In this document: positions 32,801 to 43,994 of the stretch, one piece after another
Numbering within the stretch: position 1 is the stretch's first letter
Layout of the letters: each line of letters begins with the position of its first letter
Origin: Takashimella koratensis
Taxonomy: Eukaryota > Basidiomycota > Tremellomycetes > Trichosporonales > Tetragoniomycetaceae
Length of the DNA: 64,000 nt
NCBI GenBank assembly: GCA_003116875.1
Contig: BCKT01000013.1
Coordinates: forward strand, 1 to 64,000
Reading direction: 5' to 3'
Notes under the pieces: generated by a model
Databases searched by the model: none
What the model saw: the letters and a program-made list of their open reading frames with translations, nothing else
What the model was told of the DNA's origin: nothing
Made by a program: the position numbers and the translations under genes

Positions 32801-35800
32801 TGGATGCGGTCGTGGTCGAGGCAGCGCAGGCGGCGCTTTCAGGTAGTGAAACAGCTGCACGCGTCGTCTCGACTGCGATTGCCTCGCCTCGTAAGTACTT
32901 ACTCAATTCCCCTATTTCTTTACATCCAGCCTTACTATTGTACCTTTACATGAGCTGACCCGTTTCTCTCCAGATTGGCTCTCGACCGACGCGCTGCACA
33001 CTATCCTGGCGCTAGTCTGCACCTCTATCCACGACACAGTCGATGGTCTTTTCTCCATCTCCTCCTCTTCTTCCACGCCCGTGCCCTCACCTGCGCCCAC
33101 GGCCTTGGAGATCCTCGCGGCCTTTACAGCGGACAGGATGGACGAGATCGTCCAGTCGGACATCTACGTGCAAGCGCTCGTCTCAGTACACCACCTTGTC
33201 GCGCTCGCGCCGAGGTTGGGGATGGGGAAGGAAGTGCCTCGCCCAGCGCAGGAGGTGTGGACGAAGGTCAAGGCGATGGACGGCGAGGCGAAGGCGGCGT
33301 TGGCAGCGCACGTGGCGAGTTCGTTACGGGATTTGCTGGGTCGAATGACTTGTATTGCGAGGTGAGTTCAAACACATCAAATGGTGAACATATTGCTAAC
33401 GACTGTGTCAGCCCAAGTACGATCATTGACGTTGCGCTCGCTTCCGAGCTCACGCCCACCGTGCCCACGGCTGCCCAGGTCACTTCCACCCTCCTCCCCT
33501 CTGCTACTCAGATTGTGGCCATGATCGACACCCACGCCACACTTCCTCCTGACCCGATTCTCTCCATCATCGACCCACTCGTCCCTGCCACTTCTGCCGC
33601 AATCACATCGGACGCCGACTCGACCTTGTTCGACGCTGATGGCCGGTCAGAGGCAGCTCGGATGGCCGAAGCCGTTCTCGCGCTCCTACGTGCCGACCGT
33701 CGCTTGGTACAATCCATTCCTACGTTGCTACAGATCGTCGTCTCCGCCATGGTGCTCGCCACCGACGCGTCAGCAGTTCCAAATCCGTCGCGCGGTTTCT
33801 ACGGCCCCAACCCCTCACCCGAGATGTTGGTCGAGTTCGTCCGTGATGCCGAGGCGGCAATCTCTTTCTCCCTCTCGGCGATCGATGAGGCTCCCGTGGC
33901 GTGGCACAAAACCGTCGTCGACAGTATCAAAGCGGGCGCGGCCGGTGGGCATGAGGCTGGAGGTGACTGGCTGCAAGGGCTTTTGGTCGCTCTCGCGGGT
34001 CAGGCGGAGCGGGATGTGGATGCCAGAGCGTTTAGGGAGGTGTTGACTAGGCATTTGAGGCAGAGCGGGGCAGGTGAGGCAGAGGGAGAAGTTTGGTTGC
34101 AGTACGCCATGTCGTGCAGCGAGCGGAGTGAGTAATGCTTCTAATCGACGGTTGCTAGTCATGGGGCGAAGCTGAGGAGAAGCCAAAAGCTGGCTTGAAG
34201 GGCTGCTCTGTAGTTACCGAGCTATCCGCTGACATGTACCCCAGACCCAAATCTCGCTCTCTCGATCATATACGCAATCAAGCATGTCGTCCTCGATAGC
34301 AAATCTTTTGCACAGGCTCAAAATCGCCTCGCCAACGCACTTACCGGCATCTCTGCTCGTCACGCCAACACCCGTGGTATCCCGGCGTTACGTCTCCTCA
34401 TCGCCTCTGCTCCACCTGAAGACGCAGCGGCTGTATTCATCCCTCAACAACGTGCAATCTTTGTTATGCGACACGTAGCGTCCTGGTTGACTTCGGAGGA
34501 CGACGAGGTGGAGCTTGACGACGCGATCGAAGTTTACCTCGCTGGGATGTACACTGAGCTAGCGCCGATCATCCAAGATGTTCAAGGCTCACACTGGCCC
34601 TCAATCTTCGACCTGATCGAAGCGGGTCTCGACTCGAGCTCGATGAACGAACCAGAGACTTTCCCGCTCTTGCACCGCTCGCTCGTCTTGCTCAAGCACG
34701 TGAGAGACCTGTGTGCGGCGAACAAAAGCTTGAGGGAAGAGTATTGGACGACAGAGACGAAAACAACGGTGTTCAAGGGGGTGCTTGGGTTGTTCTTGCA
34801 GTGTCGAGACGCTCAATCGGTTCCGATCCAGTTGTTGCATACCAACGTGCTGGATTTAATCCAGGACTGCCCAGAGGCAGTGATGAATACCGCCGGTCTC
34901 TCCGAGGTAAGCAGGAACCCCAAACTTGATTGAAACCGTCTGTTAGATGAGCCTTGCTAACCTGTGGATGCCGTTTAGCTCTGCGACCTAATCCGACTTT
35001 CAACCTCATTCGCGATCCAACGGACAGCCTATCGAATCCTATCACAGGTCATCAAACAGACCACACTCGCGCTCGTCCTTGAAGTCGAAGCGTCGGTTGC
35101 TGAGACCGAGGAAGAGGCAGCGGCGGGCAAGACCGTGGTAGTCCCGCAACAGTTGGTGGATGTCGTCGAAGTGGGACGTGGAGTGGATTGGTATACCGAT
35201 GTCAAAGTAGAGGCGGTGAGTCAAGACCATGGAGATAGGTTGGAGAAAGGGAAGAACTGACAGTGGGACAGGTATTGGCGCAGCTGCTTGCATGGATGGC
35301 GATCATGGACCACTTTGACGACGCTGTGAGTGACTCTATCTTTGGTGTTGAGAACCCAAACCAAGGTGGAGGAGAACATGGTTCATGTAAGAGGATCTGA
35401 ATTAACCTGATATTACAGTCAAGAACTCTACGCTGGGCGTACTTGGACCAGCTCAACTCGTCACGCCTGCTCGAGGAGAGCCTGTTACCGCTTTTGTTCG
35501 CCATGATGGGTGTATCCGAAGTTGGTGCTTGGAATTTCCCAGCGAGTCAGTACGCCGTCGACGAGTTTTACACCGACTGTAAGTGATTTCATGTAATTAT
35601 TTTCTGTGATGGAGACCCATCAAGATCTCTAATAAAGATCACCAACTGACCTGTTCACCCCGTGTAGTGCTGCAGCCAGACGATCTCGCCGACCTGACAC
35701 CGCTCGCTTCGCACGTTTTCTACCGCGCACTCGTGACCATTCCGTCCTCTATCCGGGGTTACTACGAATCCCTTAAAGATCGACAACTATCCCTCTCTCT

Positions 35801-36538
35801 ACTCGCCTTCACGGCCCGCAACTTTTCCCCCGTGATTATTGCACACGAGTTCTCGGCGCTGCGCGAACCGGGTGCGATGGCGCAGTTGACTGACGAAGGG
35901 CTAAGTGTCCGGATCGCCCAAGGTGGAGGAGCGACGGTGGCGGTTGCTGGAGGCGGTGGGGCAGCAGAGGCGATCGCAAGTTATACAGTTGACGAACAGC
36001 CAATGGAGATTGGAATTAGGTTGCCCGCCGAGTTCCCATTGAAGGGAGTGGATGTGAGAGATTTGAGAAGGGTAGGGGTCCCGGAGAATAAGTGGAGAGG
36101 ATGGTTGATGGGCGTTCAACAGACGATTACATCGAGAGTGAGTAGAGCAGTCAAGCGACGGAGAAGCGGAAAGGGTTATTGGGGTCGGAACGGAAGCTGA
36201 TATTGGATCGCAGAACGGATTGATCCTTGAGGCGTTGACAGTGTTCAAGAAGAACGTGGCTCTGCACTTTGAAGGTGTCGTCGAGTGTGCTATCTGTTAC
36301 TCGTGAGCATACCAACCCTTTTCGGACCTTTTTCACACTCTCCCGACTCCCTTATAATCTGATCATTATGGGCGACTTGACCAATGACCATTGGTCCAGG
36401 ATCATCTCGCTCACCGATCGAACACTACCGACTAAACCTTGTCGGACATGTAAGAACCGATTCCACGCGAGTTGTCTATTCAAATGGTTCAATTCGTCAC
36501 ATTCTTCCAGCTGCCCAATGTGTCGTTCGCTCTTCTAG
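29854..36538 (+). CDS. LTN1: E3 ubiquitin ligase listerin
   Basis: RING E3 of the ribosome quality control complex that ubiquitinates nascent chains on stalled 60S subunits. Twelve exons: 29854-30357, 30421-31306, 31370-32890, 32974-33361, 33412-34127, 34245-34906, 34979-35215, 35272-35325, 35419-35578, 35668-36137, 36214-36302, 36400-36538, giving 1941 aa, somewhat longer than yeast (about 1560). A basic N-terminus precedes a long HEAT/ARM-like body with an acidic stretch (about aa 490-530) and Ala/Ser/Thr-rich insertions. An RWD-like region comes before the C-terminal RING, whose Cys/His ligands are visible in [25 protein letters not shown] and SSCPMC, the typical listerin arrangement. Intron 1 (63 bp) is in frame and stop-free; it is called an intron from GTAGGT, a CTAAC branch motif and the terminal CAG. 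Confidence 0.93.
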
Positions 36539-36998
36539 CGACTTTCCTCAAAAGTGTTTCGCAAAGTATCGAGCGTTGGGTTGGGTAAGGGAGCCAAAGG
36601 CTGGACATGGTGGTGTGGTAGTTCTATCAAGTCGAACCTCGAGTTTGTATCAATAGACGTCTGCAGAGTCTGCAAGAATCGTGCATAGCCACTGAGACTG
36701 ATCGCAGCGGTCGTTAGATAATACTAAAATCTGCATATGCATCTCTTCTCTAAGTAGATCATGCTTGCCGTTTGTACTTGAACAATGGCTTGTTTATCTC
36801 TTCCCATATACACTGGTGTAGAACACTACGTAGTCGCTAGCAAGTTGTGAACTTTCTGCGATGTTATTCGACACGTCGTCAATGATCCAGACTCTGATAA
36901 TCCCTTTACATACATCCTCCAACACTATTTACTTATCGAATTACAGACCTACAGAACATGTACCCAACCCCTGTTTTTAACCTCGACCCCAAGACTGT
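36539..36998. other. convergent 3' region LTN1/HAP3
   Basis: 460 bp, relatively AT-rich, between two converging genes. No gene or notable repeat seen. Confidence 0.6.
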
Positions 36999-37972
36999 TC
37001 ACTTGGCAGAAGCTGATAACCGACCCCTCTTTTTCCTCCCACCTGCGCCCGCTCCACTCTCGGACCCACCTACATCGTCCTCTGCTTCCCGCTTGTCCAC
37101 AGCAACCGTGGCAGTCGACGCGTCGTCCCCTGTCTGAGCATGATGTGCCGGCTGGCGCTTTTGTGCTTGAGTGAGCTGGTGCTGAGTGTGGAGTTTGGTC
37201 AGCGGTTCGTTCAGAGTTTAGGGATGATGAAAAAGCTCGGGCCGAGCTCGAGTCGAGGGTAAAAACGGGATGAAGAAAGCACAGTGATGAGTCGACATGG
37301 TGAAAAAGAGAGGGAGGACACGATGAGATGCTCACCTCGCGATACTTTGCCAAGTAAACTTTGAGGACACCTTCGTAATTGTCAAATCCGAGAGCTTTCA
37401 TCGATGTCAAAATGTCCTCGCCGTTAATCGTCTTGCGTTTCTCGTTGAGACACTTCTCGGCCGCCTCGGATGTCTGCAGAGAGGAGCAAGAGGCAATGAG
37501 ACAAGAGAGGAGGAGGGGAGAACGTTGAATGCGATAGGATCAGCAGGTATTCTTGCGACAGAAAAACAGAGATGGCAGTGGTGATCGATTCGGCCGAGAC
37601 AAGTCATTGCAAATGCCCATCTCGACATCGGCGCCCGACCTCAAGCGATAAACGCCACCACCGACTCGCTTCTCTCGTTCGCTATCGTCTTTCACTCACA
37701 ATAAAACTGATATACTCGGAGACACACTCCTGTACACACTCCTTTGCATCCTTGGAAACTTTGGCTGTGGTTGGGAGGGAGTTTTTCATGATTCTGGCGA
37801 CGTTGGCGATAGGCAACCATCTGTCTTGTTCCCGAAACTCTTCGACCTGGGTGTCGGTGAAGGGGAGGGCGGAGGCGGTGGGTGGAGCGGTAGGGGGGAG
37901 GTTGGAGGAGCCGCTAGGTGCGAGGTTGGGGAGGGAGGCAGTGGATTGGGCGGAAGGGACGGGGTCGGACAT
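36999..37972 (-). CDS. HAP3: CCAAT-binding factor subunit B (NF-YB/Hap3)
   Basis: Histone-fold subunit that dimerises with NF-YC/Hap5 and binds CCAAT promoters together with NF-YA/Hap2, in the nucleus. Three exons on the minus strand: 37972-37700, 37473-37336, 37181-36999, giving 197 aa. A Ser/Pro/Ala-rich N-terminus (1-45) is followed by the near-invariant core starting [13 protein letters not shown] (aa 51-63), through [18 protein letters not shown] and [11 protein letters not shown] to VYLAKYRE. The C-terminal tail is Gln/Ala-rich and ends with a basic KKRGRL patch. Intron 1 interrupts the core at the ISFI/TSEA position. Exon 3 was placed using a CTGAC branch motif and CAG acceptor; being unconserved it is the least certain part. 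Confidence 0.94.
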
Positions 37973-38551
37973 GTTGGATGGGTGTGGATGAGTGTGCAGG
38001 GGTGAAGGGAGAGATGAGGGGGGGAATGATTCGAGTGAGGTGAATCTGACGTAGTTCTGGAAAGTCAGAAGCTGGGAAGCGAGTAGCGTAATGTAGAGAG
38101 GGGTTGAGGGGCGAAGAAGCGAAGGCAAAGACGAGGGCCAAGGACGAAAGAGGGCACCGGGGCGTAGGCGAGAAGCGATTTTAAGCGCAGCCTACAAGCG
38201 TCGCTGATCCGATCCAGCGATAGCGATGAACCAAAGCGCGCAACAGTGCCAAAGAAGTCCCTCGTCGGTAGGGTACAGGGACGATTCCGGTGGTTGAAAA
38301 GGGTAGATGTGGTCAAGGACGTGGATGAGGTGGATGTATGCACAGGTGAGAGAGAGAGTGTGTGAGGATGCAGAATTTGTTGATGCTGTTTTAGTCTCGG
38401 TGGAAACTTGTTTTCAATTTCACATTTCCCTCCACCAGTCTCATAGTCTCAGTCCGACGACACGTAGTATAAAGGAGAGCACATCTACACCATCCTTGCC
38501 CCCTCTTACCTCTTTACCTATTTTCTCTACCTCTCTTCGACTCTAGTCACC
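37973..38551. promoter_or_regulatory. divergent promoter region HAP3/UBC6-like
   Basis: 579 bp between divergent start codons. Pyrimidine-rich on the UBC6 side (38500-38550). No gene supported. Confidence 0.45.
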
Positions 38552-40692
38552 ATGTCCACTTCTACCGCCGCTGGATCCTCGGTATCGGTACCGGCCTCGG
38601 CTCGTGCCCCAAGGGTCAACCTCCGCTCGACGGCCGTTAAGCGGATCATGCAAGAAGCTAGCGAGTTGGCAGATCCTCAAACGGACGATTTCGTAGCGGC
38701 CCCGCTGGAGGTGAGTCGTACCTGGGAGAGAGGTGGAGACGAGTGTCCGGAAATGGGGAAGGGAAAGAGCAAGGGCGACTGGGGCATGTAGATGAGGAGC
38801 ATGTAGATGAGGTTGGCAAGGAAAGAGAACAGGGAGCAGGATGCGATGAGAGATAATTGAAGCTGTTCAGACGAGAGTGGAGCAGTCGTAGCAAGGGAAT
38901 AGCCGCTGACTAAACTGCGCCCATAACCAACATCAACACCAACACCACCACAACCACAACCACCACCACCACCACCAACGCTGGGCCATACACCTTCTTA
39001 CCTGGTCCTATGGCATCCTCACCTGATCCACACCTCCTACCACCCATCCCTTCCCCTCCCTCCGTGGCTACCGACCACAGAGCGACATCTTTGAATGGCA
39101 CTGCACGATGCGCGGCGTCCAAGGGAGCGAATACGACGGTGGTGAGTTTCGGTGTTCTGAGTCATTACTCTACCTTTAGTTTTTTGCTGGGCTCTGGCTC
39201 TAGTCTCATTTCTGGTTGAATTGTTGTTGAGAGTTCGAGCTGTTGGAAGGATTGAGACCCAGCGATGGCCGGACCCGGGGCAGCGGGGCTCTTCGGATCA
39301 CTCATCACTCATCATCTCCCGTGGCACTATCTTTTCTGCCTTGTTGAGGTCCACCCGCGGTCCATTCTACACCGCACTTGGCTGCAGCTGGCTGACACTG
39401 GCTTTACTTACTGCGCCTACTCCCCCTTTACCTCCTTTCCCATACTGCGCTCGCTACGCTTGCTGCGCTTTGGTCAGGCCTATACCACCTTCGTATCCTC
39501 CTTCCGGCGAGTTATCCCATGTCCGCACCCGATATCATCCTCCTCACTCCCAACGGGCGGTTTGAGCTCGGCAAGAAGGCAAGTCGCACCAGCGAAGCTC
39601 GAGTAAAACGCGAGCGAGCGCGGGAGGGATTAAGGGAATAAGGGGGCTGACTGGTCGCTTCGTATTGCGTGGTTGGAGCAGATTTGTATCGACGGCTAGA
39701 CGAGTTTCCACGCTGGATCTTGGCAGCCCGCCTGGGGTGTTCGAACAGGTCCGTGCCCTTACTTTCTCCTTTCCCCCGTCCCCGTACACAACCCGCTTTG
39801 CTAACTCCTTGAACACAGCGATCCTTGGCCTGCGCAGTTTCTGGATGCAGACGGGTGAAGCGTTATCTGCGATCGGAGCGCTTGACTGTTCTCGTGACGA
39901 ACGACGTCGACTTGCCAAATTGTTTGTATATTCGTCTCCATTGATGTGTTCCCGCAATTTCTGTGTTCTTGTGTTCCTGTGTTCTTGTGTTCCTGTGTTC
40001 TTGTCTCTACCTTTTCTGGAACTCAAGTCGCTGAGACTCGTGATCCTTACAGATCCCGAACATGGACCTGCCCTACATGTGGTGTCCGAAACGACGAGGC
40101 CCTGCCCGACGCTGCTTCTCCGACTTTGTCCACGACTGAACACGCCCACTCCACCACCGAGCCCGCTCACGAGTCTGTTGAACAGGCAGTCATCGAGACC
40201 CTCCCTAGGAATTCAAGTAATAGCAACCCGGTTGACCTTCCTGCACCGACTTCCGGTTCCCTGTCGGACTCAATCGACACACAAGCTGCGATACCCGTCT
40301 TGGAATCCATTGAAACCGGTACCGATCCCGGCCTCAGCAGGCCATCTGTCGTTCCGAGCGCGGTGCCTACACCACCACAATCAGGACCCTCAGAGTCAAC
40401 ACCTTCACGGACAAACTCCCTCCCAACTGTTGGATCGGCCGAAACAGATCCTCGTCTTCTCAACGCCGCTTTATCCGCTACCCTCTCTACACATTCTGCA
40501 CCGACCCCACCACTTGCAGTCACCCCGCCAGTCACACGACCGACTACACGTCAGGCAGAACCAGTGGTACCTGCCCCTCCCCAGGAACTGCACGAACTGG
40601 AGCGAGCTAGACCTCGACCGCCTAAATGGCTCGACGCACTGATCGCGCTTCTCGTGGCGATCATTCTCGGTATACTGGCGCGAAGGACATGA
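38552..40692 (+). CDS. UBC6: UBC6/UBE2J1-like ubiquitin-conjugating enzyme with in-frame TAG
   Basis: Tail-anchored E2 of ER-associated degradation. Six exons: 38552-38710, 39081-39141, 39478-39578, 39682-39748, 39819-39921, 40053-40692. These would encode 376 codons plus a stop, but codon 113 is TAG (39697-39699). The E2 fold is clear: SDIFEWHCTMRG, GLYHLRILLPASYPMSAP, LLTPNGRFELGKK, then ICIDG with the expected catalytic Cys109, the TAG, then TSFHAGSWQPAWGVRT and ERRRLAKL. The C-terminus is a single membrane anchor (LDALIALLVAIILGILARR). Intron 3 is GC-AG (AAG|GCAAGT). A second AG at 39698-39699, 18 nt downstream, is in frame and would skip both the Cys and the TAG. The gene may be broken, mis-sequenced, or alternatively spliced. 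Family call firm; integrity uncertain. Confidence 0.8.
38711..39080 (+). other. long UBC6 intron 1 with CAA/CCA microsatellite
   Basis: 370 bp intron. About 38929-38982 is a run of CAA, CAC and ACC triplets (on the other strand GTT/GGT, giving a spurious poly-Val frame). Confidence 0.65.
39961..40007 (+). repeat. 16-bp minisatellite in UBC6 intron 5
   Basis: Nearly three copies of the 16-bp unit CTGTGTTCTTGTGTTC, inside the intron 39922-40052. Confidence 0.85.
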
Positions 40693-41214
40693 TTCCACGA
40701 GTATAGGCTTGAGGCAAGTCTAGCTGGACTAGAGTGCTTGCTTCCTCGCATTTTCTTCCTCGACCACCTACCATCGCGACAACCTTCAAGGTCTCTCCGA
40801 TCTGCCTCTATGATCTCCCACATGTGTATCAACCAGTAAGATAGACCTTTCCCAGAGAACGAGTACAGAGCCAGCCCTCATCGCCTGTCAAGTATGATCA
40901 ATGAGACTAGACGAGGAACGCGTCCTGCAACAGATGTAGATGTAGAAAATTGTAACATTCTGTTGAATCATGGGTCATGGATCATTTGTAGAGCAAGCCA
41001 AGGTACGAGTATGGAAATTGAACATGAAGACCGAGAGGGGAATGAGCAAAAGACGATGGAGACGATGTAAGAGACGGTACGAACGAGGACAGCACAACGA
41101 AATTTGACGAGACTAGGGGTATGAAGTAGTTCACGACGACGACGACAGGTACGATGGTAAGATGGTACGAAAAAGCACGTTACACGACACTGTTCACAAG
41201 TCACGAATCTAAAA
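40693..41214. other. convergent 3' region UBC6/epsin
   Basis: 522 bp between two converging genes, holding both 3' UTRs. Nothing else recognised. Confidence 0.6.
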
Positions 41215-43448
41215 CTAGACGGAGAAGAAAGGTTGATCATTGTTTGAACCTGTTTGCTGTGGTCGTTGACCGAACGGGTTGTTTGCTCCGAATCCACCTC
41301 CAGCCCCAGTTTGTTGAACTGCCATTCGATTCGATTGATGGAACGCTGCACCCATTGGAATACGCAAGTTTCCAACGTTTCCAAACGTGTCCATCCCGTC
41401 TTCCCTTCCCCGCCCGATGAGGTTGGCGAGGTGCGAGTTCTGGCCGTCGTCTTTTGGTTGCGGGGCCTGCCAGGCCGGCCGAGCGGTCTGTTGCGGCTCG
41501 ATCGGCTGGGGCTGGGGCGACGGCTGAGCAGCAGGGATGCTCGGCATCTGTGGGACCGGGAGGAAAGACTGCTGTGGTTCCTGCGGAGGCTGAGGGGAAG
41601 ACGATTGGATGATCGAGGATGCACCGGGCGCGAAGGGGTTGTTAGACCCGTAGCCAGTAGGTTGCGCCATAAGCGCTTGCTGCTGCTGCTGTTGCAGGAG
41701 GTACTGCTGTCGAGCCCACTCCTCTTGCTGTCGCTGTTGCTCGGCCATCGCCATTTGCTGTCGCATCATCTCTTCCTGCTGCTGCTGCGCCATCATCTGC
41801 GCGTGGAACGGCTGCGGGGAGGAAGGGACGATGTGTCAGTGCGGAAAATCACATCGCGAGTGAATGGTGGTGGTTATCGACTCACATTGTACGAGGTGTA
41901 CTGCGGCTGAAGCTGTTGCTGGCCCCATCCGCCGTAACCCGTCATCATCGGCTGCTGCGCAAACAGGTCTGGCTGGTTCTGATACTGGTTGTTCGAGTTG
42001 CTGCACGATGGAGCGAATCAGCTGAGCTCATCTTTCTTGGCTCTAGATTTGACCAAGCTAGTCAACTCCACTCACAGCTGGAAACTGTCGTCGAGCAGGG
42101 CGCGGGAGTTGGCCTCTTCTTGCTCGCGCTTCCGCTTCGCCTCTTCCTCCTCGGACAGCCTGATCGCCCGGGCGAGCTCTTCTTCCTCCTTGACACGCTG
42201 GCTGCGGCGCCGTTCGTCGTCATCGGTCGAGCGCATGCTCTCCGCCAACGCACGTTGCAAGTCCGAGTCCTCATCGCGGGATCGGCCGGCGGGCGGTGCC
42301 CGAGGCGCCGGTTCCCTGGGTCTGACCGGGTGAGTGGGTACTCTTCAACATTCTAATCACGGCAGATCACCAGAATCACCACCATAGTCGACTCAACTCA
42401 CCTCTCATCGTAAGGTCGCGGCTCGCCATAGTCGTCCTCTCCACGTAGTCCACTCTCCGCAATGTTTCCCAACATCCGATCACGCATTGCACCTCGGGAC
42501 CTGCGCTCCGCCCGGAGCCGGTCCTCGTCCGCGAGCAAGTTGGTGATATCCTTCGCCTTGTGTCGGACATTTGCACCCACGTCTTTCCCTTGATCATCGA
42601 CGTAAACGAATTCTTTGAGCGTTCTGAGATACGTCAGTATTCGCTGGGACTTTGATTCGGGGAAGACGAACTTGATGATGTAAATGTTGTCTTTGAAGTA
42701 GATGACAACGTTCTCCGAGCCCGCATGCAAGCAGTAGTCGAGAAGCGTGAGAGCCTGTTGAATGGTGTCAATAGGAGATGCCCAAGACTTGAGACAAGTG
42801 CCAAGCATACCTTGAAGACGTGGCGCCAGTTCTTGCCCTTGTCGTTCAGTCGCTTATCGAGCATCTCCATGATCTCCACAAAGTCGTTCCTGAAAAGAGC
42901 ACATGTAGCCGTGTCAGTACGTGCCGGGTGTAGAAGGCGCGACAGTGGATTGTGGGTGGCAACTGAGGCCTTTGACTTGGAGGAAGGGAGGGATAGCAGG
43001 GAGGGACAGCCTTTGAAGCCAGACGCACTGGTTGTAGGTCAACTGTGCAATCTCATTCATCTGCGTGCCCGATGGCCCCCATGGATCGTTGGACGTCGAG
43101 TCGCGGACTTTGGTCTGATGCAGGTAAGTGAGTGTTAGTAAGGTTTGGTACGGAGAGGAGAGGAGAGGAGAGGAGAGTGGGACAAGGTTGGGTGAGAGGG
43201 GTGACGTACTTGGGTGTCCGAGTAGCCCTTTGTGTAGTTTTTGGCCACACGAAGAGCTGTGATAGGAAGATGATGTCAGCGAGAACGAGTGGGGAGAGGG
43301 TAGAGATGAATGTAGGAGAGTACGATCTGGTCTCACCTCCTCGGCCACTGTGAAGGGAGGTTAATGTCAGCGACTGCGATTTGGACGTGGGTAAGGAGTT
43401 GGACGGGGAGAGAGATAACACGCACAAGTGCTGCAGCGATGCTGACAT
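41215..43448 (-). CDS. epsin (Ent1/Ent2-like endocytic adaptor)
   Basis: Clathrin adaptor that binds PI(4,5)P2 through an ENTH domain and recruits ubiquitinated cargo and EH-domain partners at the plasma membrane. Nine exons on the minus strand: 43448-43426, 43347-43337, 43256-43210, 43114-43029, 42889-42811, 42754-42402, 42321-42076, 42000-41886, 41811-41215, giving 518 aa. The ENTH domain spans about aa 1-150 (VRDSTSNDPWGPSG, DFVEIMEMLDKRL, LTLLDYCLHAGSENVV, TLKEFVYVDDQGKDVG). Two ubiquitin-interacting motifs follow (DLQRALAESM and ELARAIRLSEEE, about aa 215-260), then a Gln-rich region. Three NPF motifs are present: YNPFHA, split by intron 8, NNPFAPG and NNPFGQR. Exon 2 is 11 nt. Intron 3 contains a GAGAG simple repeat (about 43150-43177). 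Confidence 0.94.
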
Positions 43449-43994
43449 GGCGAGAGGCGGGGGTGAGTGAGGGGNGGAGGGTGGTGTGGTCGCTGTGGGT
43501 GGTGTGGGTGGTGTGACTGGTGGATGGTGGATGCGGTGGTGGATGAATGGATGGTGGCGAGGTGGCCGGTGGTGGTGGTCGGTGGTGACGGCGGTGACGG
43601 CGGTGACGGAGATGGGCAGATGAGAAGAGAAGATACACCGCATGGACGCAACGAAAGGGGTCTCCCACGGTGGGCCCAGCAAAGTGCCACAGTGGTCTGT
43701 TCCCTTGCGTACAGTGGGTCGGCGTTATACATTTCTTGCTGCACGCGATTTTTCCACTTGTCACTTTTGCACTTTTCATTCGGGGACACTGGAGTCTATT
43801 GTTCATCTCTCTACCTCTCTCTCTACCCTCTCTATCCTCCACCTGCCTCACCGTCTTGGTCGACAACCCACATCGACAGACACGAGCGCACTCCACTCTC
43901 GCCCCCCTCCTCACAACAGAGACCCCGACCACACCGACAGCGATTACCCAAAAAGATCGACTGATCCAACTTCAACTGAACAACTAAAACCACC
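43449..43994. promoter_or_regulatory. divergent promoter region epsin/eIF3a
   Basis: 546 bp between divergent starts. 43480-43615 is a GGT/GAT/GTG-rich simple-sequence stretch (CAC/CCA on the other strand), with one ambiguous base at 43475. The eIF3a side (43800-43900) is pyrimidine-rich. Long ORFs across here are driven by composition. Confidence 0.5.

Noticed and set aside
38910..39122. Minus-strand ORF with a long poly-Val run
   Set aside because: It is the reverse of the CAA/CCA microsatellite in UBC6 intron 1 plus exon 2; no protein-like composition.
43467..43964. Long ORFs across the epsin/eIF3a intergenic region, including a fused frame 43642-46677
   Set aside because: The upstream part is simple-sequence; the real eIF3a start MPPIYVKPENALRR needs two introns and begins at 43995.
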